Positions 43,716 through 54,500 of a DNA stretch of 64,000 nt are shown here, one piece after another (the first letter of the stretch is position 1; each line of letters opens with the position of its first letter). The notes below the pieces were generated by a model. The model did no database searches. It was given only the letters and a program-made list of their open reading frames with translations, and had not been told where the DNA came from. This DNA comes from JANLUX01 sp031409815 (GTDB lineage Bacteria > Bacteroidota > Bacteroidia > AKYH767-A > OLB10): assembly GCA_031409815.1 (NCBI GenBank), contig JANNXV010000011.1:16005-80004 (forward strand), read 5' to 3'. The translations under genes and the position numbers were made by a program.

Positions 43716-45465
43716 ATTTTGATGCTACTTGCGATTTTTCATGAGCCTCAACAGGTTGTTCAGCAAATTTCAGGTCTTTGATGTTGAGTTGTAAAGTGGT
43801 GCGACCATTATAAGTATTTTCTTCAATATGATAAACAACATCGAAGCACTCTTTTTGCTCTATTTGAGGGTGATGATGCCCTAGTTGAAATGCGATACCA
43901 TCGTATGATTCGCGGGTAAATTCTTCTTGTGTAATAGTTAGTTTGAGGTGATTATTTCCAACCACACGGCCTTTTCCATTATCACGTACACAATCGCTTC
44001 TGAAAATGGGGGCCATATTTTGAGGACCAAAAGGAGCAAATTGTTTAAGAATTCGGAAAAATCGGGGAGTAATATCCTTTAATTGTAAAACTGCATCAAC
44101 TTCTATTTCGCGTGTAAGCATTCTTTCTTCAATTGTTGAAGCTACCACTTGCTCAAATCGTTCGCGAAAGGCTTCCACATTTTCTTCTTTCATGGTTAAG
44201 CCTGCTGCATACATATGCCCTCCAAACTGCTCCAGCAAATCGCTACAACTTTCTATTGCATTATAGATGTCAAAATCTTTAACTGAACGTCCGGAGCCAG
44301 AAACAATATCGTTGCTTTTGGTAAGTACGATGGTTGGCCGATAGTATTTCTCAGTTAATCGCGAAGCCACAATTCCTATTACACCTTTATGCCACGAAGA
44401 GTGATAAACAACAGTTGATTTTTTGGTTGCCGAAAGTGGATCGTCTTCTACTTGTTGCAATGCTTGATCAGTAATTATCTGATCCAGATTTTTACGTGTA
44501 GTATTCGAATCATCAATTCCATCGCCTAACAAAGTGGCAACATCTGCATTTTTTGAAACCAATAATTCTACTGCTTTGTTGCCATGTTCAATCCTTCCGG
44601 CTGCATTAATGCGAGGCGCAATTGTAAAAACGATATCGCTAATTGTTAATTCCTTTTTATAAGCACTTAAATCTAAAATTGCTTTTATTCCGGGGCGTGG
44701 TTCGCGGTTTAATATTTGCAATCCGAAATAAGCAAGTATTCTGTTTTCGCCATTAATGGGTACAATGTCAGCAGCAGTGCTTACAGCAACTAAATCAAGA
44801 TATTGCTCGAGCTGATTAAACGGAATATTGTTTTTTTGTGCTATTGCCTGCACTAATTTAAAGCCAATTCCACATCCGCTTAACTCTTTAAAAGGATAAG
44901 GACAATCAGTGCGTTTAGGGTCAAGCACTGCAACAGCTTTTGGAATTTCAGCATCGGGCCGGTGATGATCGCAAATAATAAAATCAATAGCTAACTCATT
45001 TGCATAATCAATTTTATCGATCGATTTAATACCGCAATCAAGTGCAATTATTAAAGTGTAATTATTTTCTTTCGCCCAGTCGATTCCGATTTTAGAAATG
45101 CCATATCCTTCGCGATAACGGTCAGGGATATAATAAGTCACATTGCCATGTAATGTTTTTAGAAAGGTATATACCAACGAAACCGCTGTTGTTCCATCAA
45201 CATCATAATCACCATAAACTAAAATATTTTCTTTTTCACGAATAGCTTCTTCAATTCTTTCTACCGCCTTGTCCATGTCTTTCATAATAAAAGGATCGTG
45301 CAGATGGTCGAGCGATGGTCGAAAGAAATTTCGCGCATCTTCAAAAGTATTGATACCACGCTGAACTAAAAGGTTAGCTAAAATGGCATTGATCTTTAGT
45401 TCTGATGATAAAGCAGCAACAAAATTAGGATCACCGGGTGTTTTTAATACCCACTTTTTTTGCAT
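43714..45465 (-). CDS. recJ: Single-stranded-DNA-specific exonuclease RecJ
   Basis: A 583-residue 5'-3' single-strand exonuclease of the DHH phosphoesterase superfamily, acting in recombination and mismatch repair. Seen: metal motif DYDVDGTTAVSLVY (about residues 84-97), IALDCGIKSID, DHH motif ICDHHRPDAEIPKA near 165, DHHA1 region WHKGVIGIVASRLTEKYYRP, the FGGHMYAAGLT segment, and the C-terminal oligonucleotide-binding region APFGPQNMAPIF. Length matches the family. It is transcribed alone, against tRNA-Cys. Confidence 0.95.
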   Translation of the reverse strand: MQKKWVLKTPGDPNFVAALSSELKINAILANLLVQRGINTFEDARNFFRPSLDHLHDPFIMKDMDKAVERIEEAIREKENILVYGDYDVDGTTAVSLVYTFLKTLHGNVTYYIPDRYREGYGISKIGIDWAKENNYTLIIALDCGIKSIDKIDYANELAIDFIICDHHRPDAEIPKAVAVLDPKRTDCPYPFKELSGCGIGFKLVQAIAQKNNIPFNQLEQYLDLVAVSTAADIVPINGENRILAYFGLQILNREPRPGIKAILDLSAYKKELTISDIVFTIAPRINAAGRIEHGNKAVELLVSKNADVATLLGDGIDDSNTTRKNLDQIITDQALQQVEDDPLSATKKSTVVYHSSWHKGVIGIVASRLTEKYYRPTIVLTKSNDIVSGSGRSVKDFDIYNAIESCSDLLEQFGGHMYAAGLTMKEENVEAFRERFEQVVASTIEERMLTREIEVDAVLQLKDITPRFFRILKQFAPFGPQNMAPIFRSDCVRDNGKGRVVGNNHLKLTITQEEFTRESYDGIAFQLGHHHPQIEQKECFDVVYHIEENTYNGRTTLQLNIKDLKFAEQPVEAHEKSQVASK

Positions 45466-45706
45466 GGATGAATGAGCTTTTTGAAGTAAACAAATATAGG
45501 ATGAATGCCCAGTTTACTAATGAAGCAAATTAAAAGTTATTGACATGCAACCCTTTTAATAAATGTAACGTCAGCAAGTAATTTCTTCCAGATAATTGAA
45601 GTATTCAAAATGAAAATTTACTAACCAATTTATTGAAGTGGATAAGCTTGAAACTTAACACGCTGTAGTTTGTTTATTTTTAACCACATCTTAATAAAAT
45701 CAGTAT

Positions 45707-46699
45707 ATGAAAAGGAATTTTTTGTTAGTGTTATTATGTCTGATGTTTGTTGGATGTAACAATAAGAAAACGAATTCGGAAATTCCGGTTATTGGCTTTC
45801 TTGATTTTATTGAAGATGCCACTGTTGCCTTAGCTAAGAAGGGGTTTTTGGATGCACTTGCATATGCAGGATATTCAGAAAAGGATTCAACAATTGAAAT
45901 GATCTATGCCAATGCTCAGGGCGACATTCCAACGCTTGGCCAGGCCTGCGATTTAATTTTATCCAAACAGCCAATGTTGGTTGCTACCAACATTACGCTA
46001 TCAACTATTACTGCCGTGCAACGAACAAAAACAATTCCCGTTTTTATGATGGTATCACCACGACCTGATTTGGCAAAGCTTACCGATGAGAAAGGAAATG
46101 CTCCTGCTAATCTTTTTGGCGTGTATGAAACGTTGGATTATTTAGACACTGCCATTACATTGATTAAACAACTAAAGCCCGAGGCAAAAGTGGTGGGCAC
46201 TATTTTTAATCAAGCAGAACCACAATCAGTAGCAGCTTTCGAAAAATTAAAAACTGGCTGTGATAAATTGGGAATGGAATTAAAATACCTGCCAGTTAAC
46301 AATTCAGCAGAAACTCAGTTGGTAACACAGGCACTGTTGAACAAAGGAATTGATGTGTTTTTTGCATTACCCGACAATGTAATTTTTGCTTCATTCGAAA
46401 CGATTGCAAAAAGTTGTAACGATAAAAATATTCCAATATTTACCAGTGAAGCAGGCTTGGTTAGTCGCGGTGCAGTAGCAAGTTTTGGTGCCGATTTTTA
46501 TCAGTGGGGCTATCAATCAGGCAAACAGGCAGCTGTTTATCTCCAATCACTAAAAGCCAAAAAAAATGCTGAAGGTAAAGTGGAACTTCCAAAAAATTTG
46601 CATCCCGAAATAGTAAAAATCAGAACGCGTGTTTACAATCCGGATGCCGCTGCAAGATTTAATATCGTTCCCGGAAGTGATTTTGTTTCTTACAAATAA
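45707..46699 (+). CDS. ABC transporter substrate-binding lipoprotein
   Basis: A 330-residue lipoprotein with signal ending FVGC at residue 17. Fold and sequence match the ABC_sub_bind (PF04392) group: IPVIGFLDFIEDATVALAKKGFLDAL, then QGDIPTLGQACDLILSKQPML, TIPVFMMVSPRPD and FTSEAGLVSRGAVASFGADFYQWGYQSG. These usually capture aromatic amino acids or related compounds (TrpX-like), but the ligand is uncertain. Genes for the permease and ATPase follow at once, so the three form one importer. Confidence 0.85.
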   Translation: MKRNFLLVLLCLMFVGCNNKKTNSEIPVIGFLDFIEDATVALAKKGFLDALAYAGYSEKDSTIEMIYANAQGDIPTLGQACDLILSKQPMLVATNITLSTITAVQRTKTIPVFMMVSPRPDLAKLTDEKGNAPANLFGVYETLDYLDTAITLIKQLKPEAKVVGTIFNQAEPQSVAAFEKLKTGCDKLGMELKYLPVNNSAETQLVTQALLNKGIDVFFALPDNVIFASFETIAKSCNDKNIPIFTSEAGLVSRGAVASFGADFYQWGYQSGKQAAVYLQSLKAKKNAEGKVELPKNLHPEIVKIRTRVYNPDAAARFNIVPGSDFVSYK

Positions 46700-46708
46700 A
46701 CCAATCAG

Positions 46709-47575
46709 ATGGATTTTTTGGTAACTGCTCTTTTACAAGGATTAGGTTTCGCCTCACTTGGATTGGGTATCTATATTTCATTACGCATTTTCAATATTCC
46801 GGATATCACAACAGATGGATCTTACACTTTAGGCGGAATAATTACCGCCACACTTTTAGTTGCAGGTGTTAATCCGTTATTAACTCTAGTTGCAGCCATT
46901 GGTGGAGGAATGATTGCTGGTGCTTTAACAGGAATTATTCATACACGATTAAAGATTAATCCATTGCTTGCAGGTATTTTAGTGATGACAGGTTTATACT
47001 CAGTGAATCTTTTTATCATGGGCCGTTCTAATCTTCCATTAATTAACAGCAAAAACATTTTTAATATGTTACCCAACCTAAACTCAACGCTAAGTTTATG
47101 GTTAGTGATGCTTCTGTTTGCTATTGTTTTGTTGATGAATATTGTATGGCTGCTTAAAACCGATTTTGGAATTGCCATGCGGGCTACAGGCAACAGTGAA
47201 GCAATGGTGCGTTCGATGGGAGTAAACACCAACCGAATGAAAATTATTGGACTTGCATTGGCAAATGGTTTGACTTCCATTAGCGGATACCTGATTACGC
47301 AATACCAAGGTTTTGCTGATATCAACATGGGTATTGGAATTGTTATTTCAGGTTTAGGGTCAGTTATGATTGGAGAAGCGTTACTAAAACCATTGATTAA
47401 TCGTGGCATCATTTACCACATCGTGGCAGTAATCATTGGAAGCGTTCTTTTTCGATTGATATTAGCACTTGCACTAGCTTTTGGATTAAATCCTAATTTT
47501 TTAAAGCTAGTTACTGCACTCATTGTTTTAATTATTGTTGGAATCAGTAACACACGCAAAACAGCTGCACAATGA
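46709..47575 (+). CDS. ABC transporter permease (BPD_transp_2 type)
   Basis: A 288-residue membrane protein with eight or more helices: LGLGIYISLRIFNIPDITTDGSYTLGGI, TRLKINPLLAGILVMTGL and a cytoplasmic coupling loop TDFGIAMRATGNSEAMVRSMGVN that contacts the ATPase. It is related to LivH/TrpY-type permeases. It starts 9 bases after the substrate-binding gene and overlaps the ATPase gene by four bases (ATGA). Confidence 0.9.
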   Translation: MDFLVTALLQGLGFASLGLGIYISLRIFNIPDITTDGSYTLGGIITATLLVAGVNPLLTLVAAIGGGMIAGALTGIIHTRLKINPLLAGILVMTGLYSVNLFIMGRSNLPLINSKNIFNMLPNLNSTLSLWLVMLLFAIVLLMNIVWLLKTDFGIAMRATGNSEAMVRSMGVNTNRMKIIGLALANGLTSISGYLITQYQGFADINMGIGIVISGLGSVMIGEALLKPLINRGIIYHIVAVIIGSVLFRLILALALAFGLNPNFLKLVTALIVLIIVGISNTRKTAAQ

Positions 47576-48321
47576 TTAAACTTGAACAGTTAAGTAAAAC
47601 GTTTCATCAAGGATTTTCAAACGAAAATGTGGCAGTTAATAATGTGTCATTACAAATCAGAGAGGGAGATTTTGTAATTATTATTGGTGCGAATGGAAGT
47701 GGTAAATCCACGTTACTAAATTTGATTGCCGGAAATAGTTTGCCTGATAGCGGAACCATTTATATCAACAGCACCAATGTAACTGAATGGAAAGATTTTG
47801 AACGTAGCAAGTTCATCAGCCGTGTTTTTCAAAATCCTTTACAGGGAACTGCACCTGATTTGAGTGTGTTGGATAATTTTCGATTAGCCTCATTACGAAC
47901 ACAACCCAAAAAATTAGTTTCAGGAATCGATACTCAGTTTGAGTCGCGGGTGAAAGAATCTATCAGTATGTTGAAACTCGGATTAGAAAATAAAATTCAC
48001 CAATCAATGGGAACCTTATCCGGTGGACAGCGTCAGGCTTTAACTTTAGTGATGGGAACCATGGACGATTGCAAATTAATGTTGCTGGATGAGCCAACGG
48101 CTGCTTTAGATCCACGAAGCGCAACTTTGATTATGGAAAAGGCAAAGGATATAATTTCCATAAAAAAACTGACGGCCATCCTAATTACACATCAACTGAA
48201 AGACGTTCTGAAATATGGGAATCGATTAATTCAAATGAGTGAAGGAAAAATTATGCGCGACTTTAATAATGCCGACAAGGCTGTAATTACTCTTGATGAA
48301 TTATACGGTTGGTTTGGGTAG
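47572..48321 (+). CDS. ABC transporter ATP-binding protein
   Basis: A 249-residue ATPase: Walker A GANGSGKST, signature LSGGQRQALTLVMG, Walker B LMLLDEPTAALDPRS and H-loop ITHQLKDVL. It is the last gene of the three-gene importer and overlaps the permease gene by four bases, with the same family arrangement as TrpZ or LivF-type ATPases. Confidence 0.92.
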   Translation: MIKLEQLSKTFHQGFSNENVAVNNVSLQIREGDFVIIIGANGSGKSTLLNLIAGNSLPDSGTIYINSTNVTEWKDFERSKFISRVFQNPLQGTAPDLSVLDNFRLASLRTQPKKLVSGIDTQFESRVKESISMLKLGLENKIHQSMGTLSGGQRQALTLVMGTMDDCKLMLLDEPTAALDPRSATLIMEKAKDIISIKKLTAILITHQLKDVLKYGNRLIQMSEGKIMRDFNNADKAVITLDELYGWFG

Positions 48322-48547
48322 TGATTAAATGAGTTACTATCCCTTTTAAAGCCTTAAATTTAACTCATGAGCAATGATTTAATTGTATCATAAGAATTTA
48401 TTAACCATAACAGCCGAATTTCGCCTAAATTCAATTATTTATCCAGAAATATTATGTAATTTGCTGCCTTATTAAGGCTACCTCAAATTGCCATTTATTC
48501 TGAGCCAAATTATTACAACATGAATCACACTGTTACTAAATCCGAAA

Positions 48548-51500
48548 ATGATGAATAACAAAAAAGTTAAGCAAACGATAATTATCGTTTGCTTTTTGAC
48601 TGCCTTAATTATCATTAGCTCCACCAAAAGTTGGGGCCAACTGCTTGTGCAAGATTTTAATTTTACTGGTACACTCACCGCTAACAGTTGGGTTGCACAT
48701 AGTGGATCGGGTACCAACCCGATTTCTACCACTACGGGTTTAACGTATGCTGGCCATCAAGGCAGTGGAGTGGGTAATGCAGCACTGCTTGGAAATGCCG
48801 GAGGCGAGGATGACAATATAACTTTTGCAAATCAAAATGCTCCGGATCAGTCGGTGTATTTTTCTTGTCTGGTGAGAATTACTGATGCCGCTGCAACAAA
48901 AACCGGAGACTATTTTATGCATTTAGGCACACCTGGCGGTTCTACCTTTACTTTATTTGCTGCACGAGTATTTGCCAAAATAACCAGTAGCAATGTCAAC
49001 TTTGGTATTAGCAATACATCAACTGCAACTTACGGTACAACAAATTTTGCTAAGAACACCACTTATTTATTGGTGGTAAAATATGTTATAACTGTGGGAG
49101 GCAACGATCCTGTTTCACTTTGGGTTATTCCAACCGGCATACCAGCAACTGAAGTACTTGCCGGCACACCTGAAATTAGCAGTACAACCACAGCAGGCCA
49201 AGATGCAATTAACACTATTGCTCTTCGACAAGGTTCAAATACCACTTCACCACAAACCGTAGTTGATGCAATCAGGGTCGGGTTAACATGGGAATCAGTA
49301 ACTCCTTTGGCTGTCCCTAATTTATCAATTTCAGGTGTACAAAATCATGGTACATTATGTCAAGGAAATGCAGGTTCAAGTATTCAATACACAATTAACA
49401 ATTCAGGTGCTACGGCTGCAGGTATTGCTATCGCATCAAGTGATGGACAGTTTGCAGTAAGTAATATTCCCGCAACAGTACCTGCTGGTGGGACAGCAAA
49501 TTTCAATGTGATTTTTACTCCTTTGGCAGGAGGGGCTCAATCTTCGACAATTACTGTTACCAGTACTACATCCGGTAGTAATTCACCAACTATTAATTTA
49601 ATTGGTATCGGACAAGCACCAGTAAGCCCGGTTGTATCGTCATTGTCGGCCACAGCAATACTAACCAGTTCAGCGGTAATAAATGGAGATTTACTAACAC
49701 TGGGGGTGTGTCCATCGACCACCCAAAAGGGTTTTGTTTATTCACTTACCACAGCCAACAGCGATCCATTTGTTGATAGCGCAGGTGTTACTAAATCAGT
49801 GGTTGCCGGAGTTACTACCGGAAGCTTCTTTTTGCAATTATTATCTCTGCCGCCCAACACTTCTTATTCTTATAAAGCATATGTTTATGATGGATCAACT
49901 TATACTTATGGAGCTGTAACCACATTTACAACTGATCCTCCTCCTTCGGCTGTAGTTTCTGTCACAGGAAGTTTGTCATCAGTTAACACTACCTATGGCA
50001 CTGCATCAAATCCGGTTACCAGTTTTGGCGTTTCAGGTACCAATTTAACAGCAGATATTTTAATAGTAGCACCATATGGGTTTGAAATGTCATCTGGTGG
50101 GTCGTATAATGATTCACTCTTATTGACCCAAACAATGGGAAGCGTTGGCAATACAACTATTGATGTTAGGCTATCAGATACAACAGATGTTGGAACCTAT
50201 TCAGGTAATATTACCCTTACAAGTGCAGGCTCCAACAATCCATTGCTCCCAACTGTTGCGAGTGTAGTTTCTCCTAAACCGTTATCCGTTTCTGGAGCGG
50301 TTGCACAAAATAAAGTGTACGATGGAAACACTTCAGCATTAATTGATGTTAGCAACGCAACTCTTGCAGTTTTAGTAAATAATGATGTGGTAACAGTAAG
50401 CGGTGGAGGAAATTTTAATGACTCTAATGCAGGCGTAGGTAAGTCTGTTACAACTAATTTACTATTAGGAGGGGCTGATGCTGGTAACTATACGTTGAAT
50501 CAACCGTCAGGATTAACAGCTAATATTCTACAGGCCGGACAGACAATTACATTTGGAGTTTTACCAGTAAAAACATTTGGTAATGCTCCATTTAAATTAT
50601 TGGCAACAGCAAGTTCGGGCCTTGTGGTTTCGTATCAAAGTTCGAATCCTTTAGTGGCTACTATATCCAATGATACTGTTTTTATTGTTGGTACAGGTAC
50701 ATCTACAATAACTTCCTTACAGTCGGGAAATATCAATTACAATGCAGCTATTAATGTTCCTCAAACACTTACTGTTAATCAAGCCAACCAAACTATCACA
50801 TTTAGTACGCTTCCAAATAAAACAATTGCAGATGTGCCATTTAGCCTAACGGCAACTGCCAGCTCTAATTTAACGGTTTCATATATGAGTTCTAATACTT
50901 CTGTTGCAACAGTAGTTGGAAATATTGTAACAATACAAGGAGTTGGAACTACTACTATTACGGCTTCACAATCGGGTAACGCTAATTTTTTAGCGGCTAC
51001 TGATGTTGCCAGAACACTTACCGTAACTTATACCGTTATCGCTGCGTGGCAATTCGGGACACCTCAAGCTGTTGGTGACGAGGTGACTTATAATGCAACA
51101 ACCAATCACACAAATATTAATTCCGTAACGCTATCAAGAGGCAGTGGAATATTGCCCACTTCTTTAAGTCGTGGATTTTCATCCAATAATTTTTCTGCAT
51201 CACCAAATACTAAAGCAAATGCTATTGCAACAAACCAATTCTATCAATTCACCATTAATCCAAAAAATAATTATATCACTTCTTTAAATACTTTATATGC
51301 AAGGCTTAGAAGAACGAGTGCCGGAGCCAATGCTTATATCTGGAGATACAGTACCGATGGAACAAACTTTTTTGATATTGGAACTGATGTAAATTATACC
51401 AGCACAGCAGATGGTGTTGATCAGGCGCAAATAAACTTAGCAGCCGTTCAGGCATTGCAACGAATAGAGAACATTACTTCAGTCACATTTCGTTTGTATG

Positions 51501-54500
51501 CTTGGGGTGCTACTTCTTTATCAGGAACATTTGCAGTTGGCCGATATGGTTCAGGAATTACAACTAATAGTTTAGCTGTTGACGGAACGGTTGATTCGAT
51601 AATGGCTCCTGTTATCAATAGTGTACTAACTGCAGCTGGTACTACTGGCGTACCTTTTAATTACACTATTACTGCAACCAATATTCCAACCAGTTTTAGT
51701 TCTACCGTATTGCCTCCGGGTCTTGTATTAAACACCTACTCGGGAGCAATAACCGGCAATCCAACTACTGTTGGGCCGGGAACTTATAATGTTGATATTA
51801 CGGTAAATAATTCAGCTGGTACTGATACAAAAACATTAGTAATAACAATTGCAAAGGGAAATCAGACTATAAGTTTTGCTGCATTAACACCTAAAACATA
51901 TGGTAATGCGCCATTCAATCTAACAGCTACTGCCAGTTCCGGATTAGCAATTACTTATGTTAGTTCAGATACTACTGTAGCAAAAGTTACTGGCAATACC
52001 GTGACAATAATAGGTGGCGGAAACACCAATATTACAGCCTCTCAAACCGGGAATGCTGATTTCAATGCAGCTGCTGATGTAACTCAAAATTTAGTGGTAA
52101 ACAAAGCAAATCAAACCATCGCATTTGGTCCATTGGCAAATAAATTAACTACCGACCCTGCTTCTGTTCTTGGTGCAACTGCCAGTTCAGGACTAATAAT
52201 TTCATATCAAAGTTCGAACCCATTAGTTGCTGTTGTTTCTAACGACACTTTATACATTACTGGCCCGGGGACTACTACAATTACGGCATCGCAGCCTGGA
52301 AATAATAATTTTAATGCTGCCGCTAATGTGTCACAAAGCTTATTGGTGACTGATCCTTTTGCTCCGGTTTTATCTGCAACTACACTCACAGATTTTGGTG
52401 AGGTTTGTTTAGATACCACTGCTGGACCAAACACTTTTACAATAGCCGGATTGAATTTAAGCACTGATAGCATTGTTGTGGGACCATTGTCAGGTTTTAG
52501 TTTTTCCCTTAATGACACTACCTATTCCGACTCGTTAGTAATCACACAATCTGGTGGCAGTTTTTCTCAATTAGTTTATGTAAAGTTTAGGCCAGTAGCA
52601 GTTCAATCATATAATGGAAATATTTTAATTAAAGGTGGCAGTGCTCCACAAATAAATGTATTTGCATATGGTATAGGTATTAATACACCTGCTTCTGTTA
52701 TTACTGAAAGTGCAATTAGTGTAACACAATTATCTGCAACACTTCCTGCTACAGTTGCATCTATTGGATGTACTCCTATTTCCACTTATGGATTTGAATA
52801 TAGTTTGACCAATGGATTTATTAACGGATCAGGTACTCAAGTGGCTAGTAATAATTTATCTGGAAGCGCATTCTCGGTTACATTAGGGGCTTTAATTCCT
52901 AATACTCCATATTACTATAAGGCATATGTAATAAATGCAGGAGGCACATCTTACGGAACACAGCAAAGTTTTACCACCTTAACTGTGGGAGCACCTGTTG
53001 CATTAACAGCAACAAATATTGATTCAACTAGTTTTCGAGCCTATTGGAATGTTGTTGGTGGAGCCACTAGTTATAAGTTAGATGTTAGTACTAGTAATAC
53101 ATTTTTCGAGCCGGTTAACCCTATTCTTGCTGGTTGGAGTTTTCCTGTGAACGGAACAAACGTTACAGCAGATAATGCCAATACTAATAACACTGCAAAA
53201 ACATTAACTACCAATGGCGGATCAATTGCTGATGCAACGGGTGCTTCAACAAGAGCTCCTTCTACAAGTTCATGGCAAAGTGGATCTGGATCTAAAAACT
53301 GGCAAATTGAAATCAACACAACCGGATTCTTTAACCTTAAATTGTCGTCTGCTCAAAGGTCTTCAGGCACTGGGCCACGCAATTTTAAAGTACAATATAA
53401 AATAGGCTCAGGACCATTTGCAGATGTGCTAGGGGGGGCAGTTTTAGTTGCAAACGATTTTACATCTGGTGTGTTAACCAACCTTTCTTTGCCTGCTGCT
53501 TGTGATAACCAAACTTCAGTAACTATACGATGGATTATGACAAGTAATACAAATGTTAATGGCGATGTAAATGGAGTTGCAAGTGGAGGTACCAGCAGAA
53601 TCGATAATATTTTGGTTAGTAGTGCTATCCCATCATTTGTTGGTATTTATAATGATTTAACAGTTAATGATACTTCTTTATCAGTAGTTGGGTTATCCCC
53701 AAATACGGTATATTACTATAGAGTTCGTGCAGTAAGTATTGCAGGAACTACCGGTAATTCAAATACAATTTCAGCTCGTACATGTACCAACGCTATATTA
53801 AGCAAAAGCTATATTGAACCTTCGTGTAATGGTAACGGTAATGATGCCTCGGCAACGGTAAATGCCACAAGTGGTACTTTACCTTATGGATATTTATGGA
53901 GCAACGGACAAACAACAGCAACTGCAACTGGTCTTAGTGGTGGAAAATATTTTATTACAGTAACTTCAAATACCGGATGTCCAGTCAAAGATTCAGTAGT
54001 GGTTGTTGCTCCCGCTCCGGCATCTCCCAAAATTATTCCTGGTAATATGTTATTGTGTTCAGGTCAAAACATTTATTTACATGTTATTGATACTGGAGCT
54101 TATTCAGGAGGTTATCCATTAGGAACAACAGTCGATTGGGTAAATATTGTTCAAGGGTTATCGCCAAACGATAGTGTTAATTCGTCAGGCATCGCTGATT
54201 TTACAGCGGTAGTGCATATTCCATCACAAAACAATTGCACCTATACTTCACCCACTGTAAATATTGGTACTCATCAACTTAATGTATTGCCGGTAATATC
54301 AAGCTCAACTTGTGGCATTAGTAATGGAAAAATTCTGGTAAATGTTATCGGAACTCCACCCTTTCGTTATGAATGGTCGGATGGTACGAATCTTATTCGC
54401 GACTTAACCACTCCTAATACATCAGATTCGATAACCGGACTCTTAGGTGGATTTTATAAACTCACAGTAACAGACAATTATGGTAACTTAAATCCTGGGT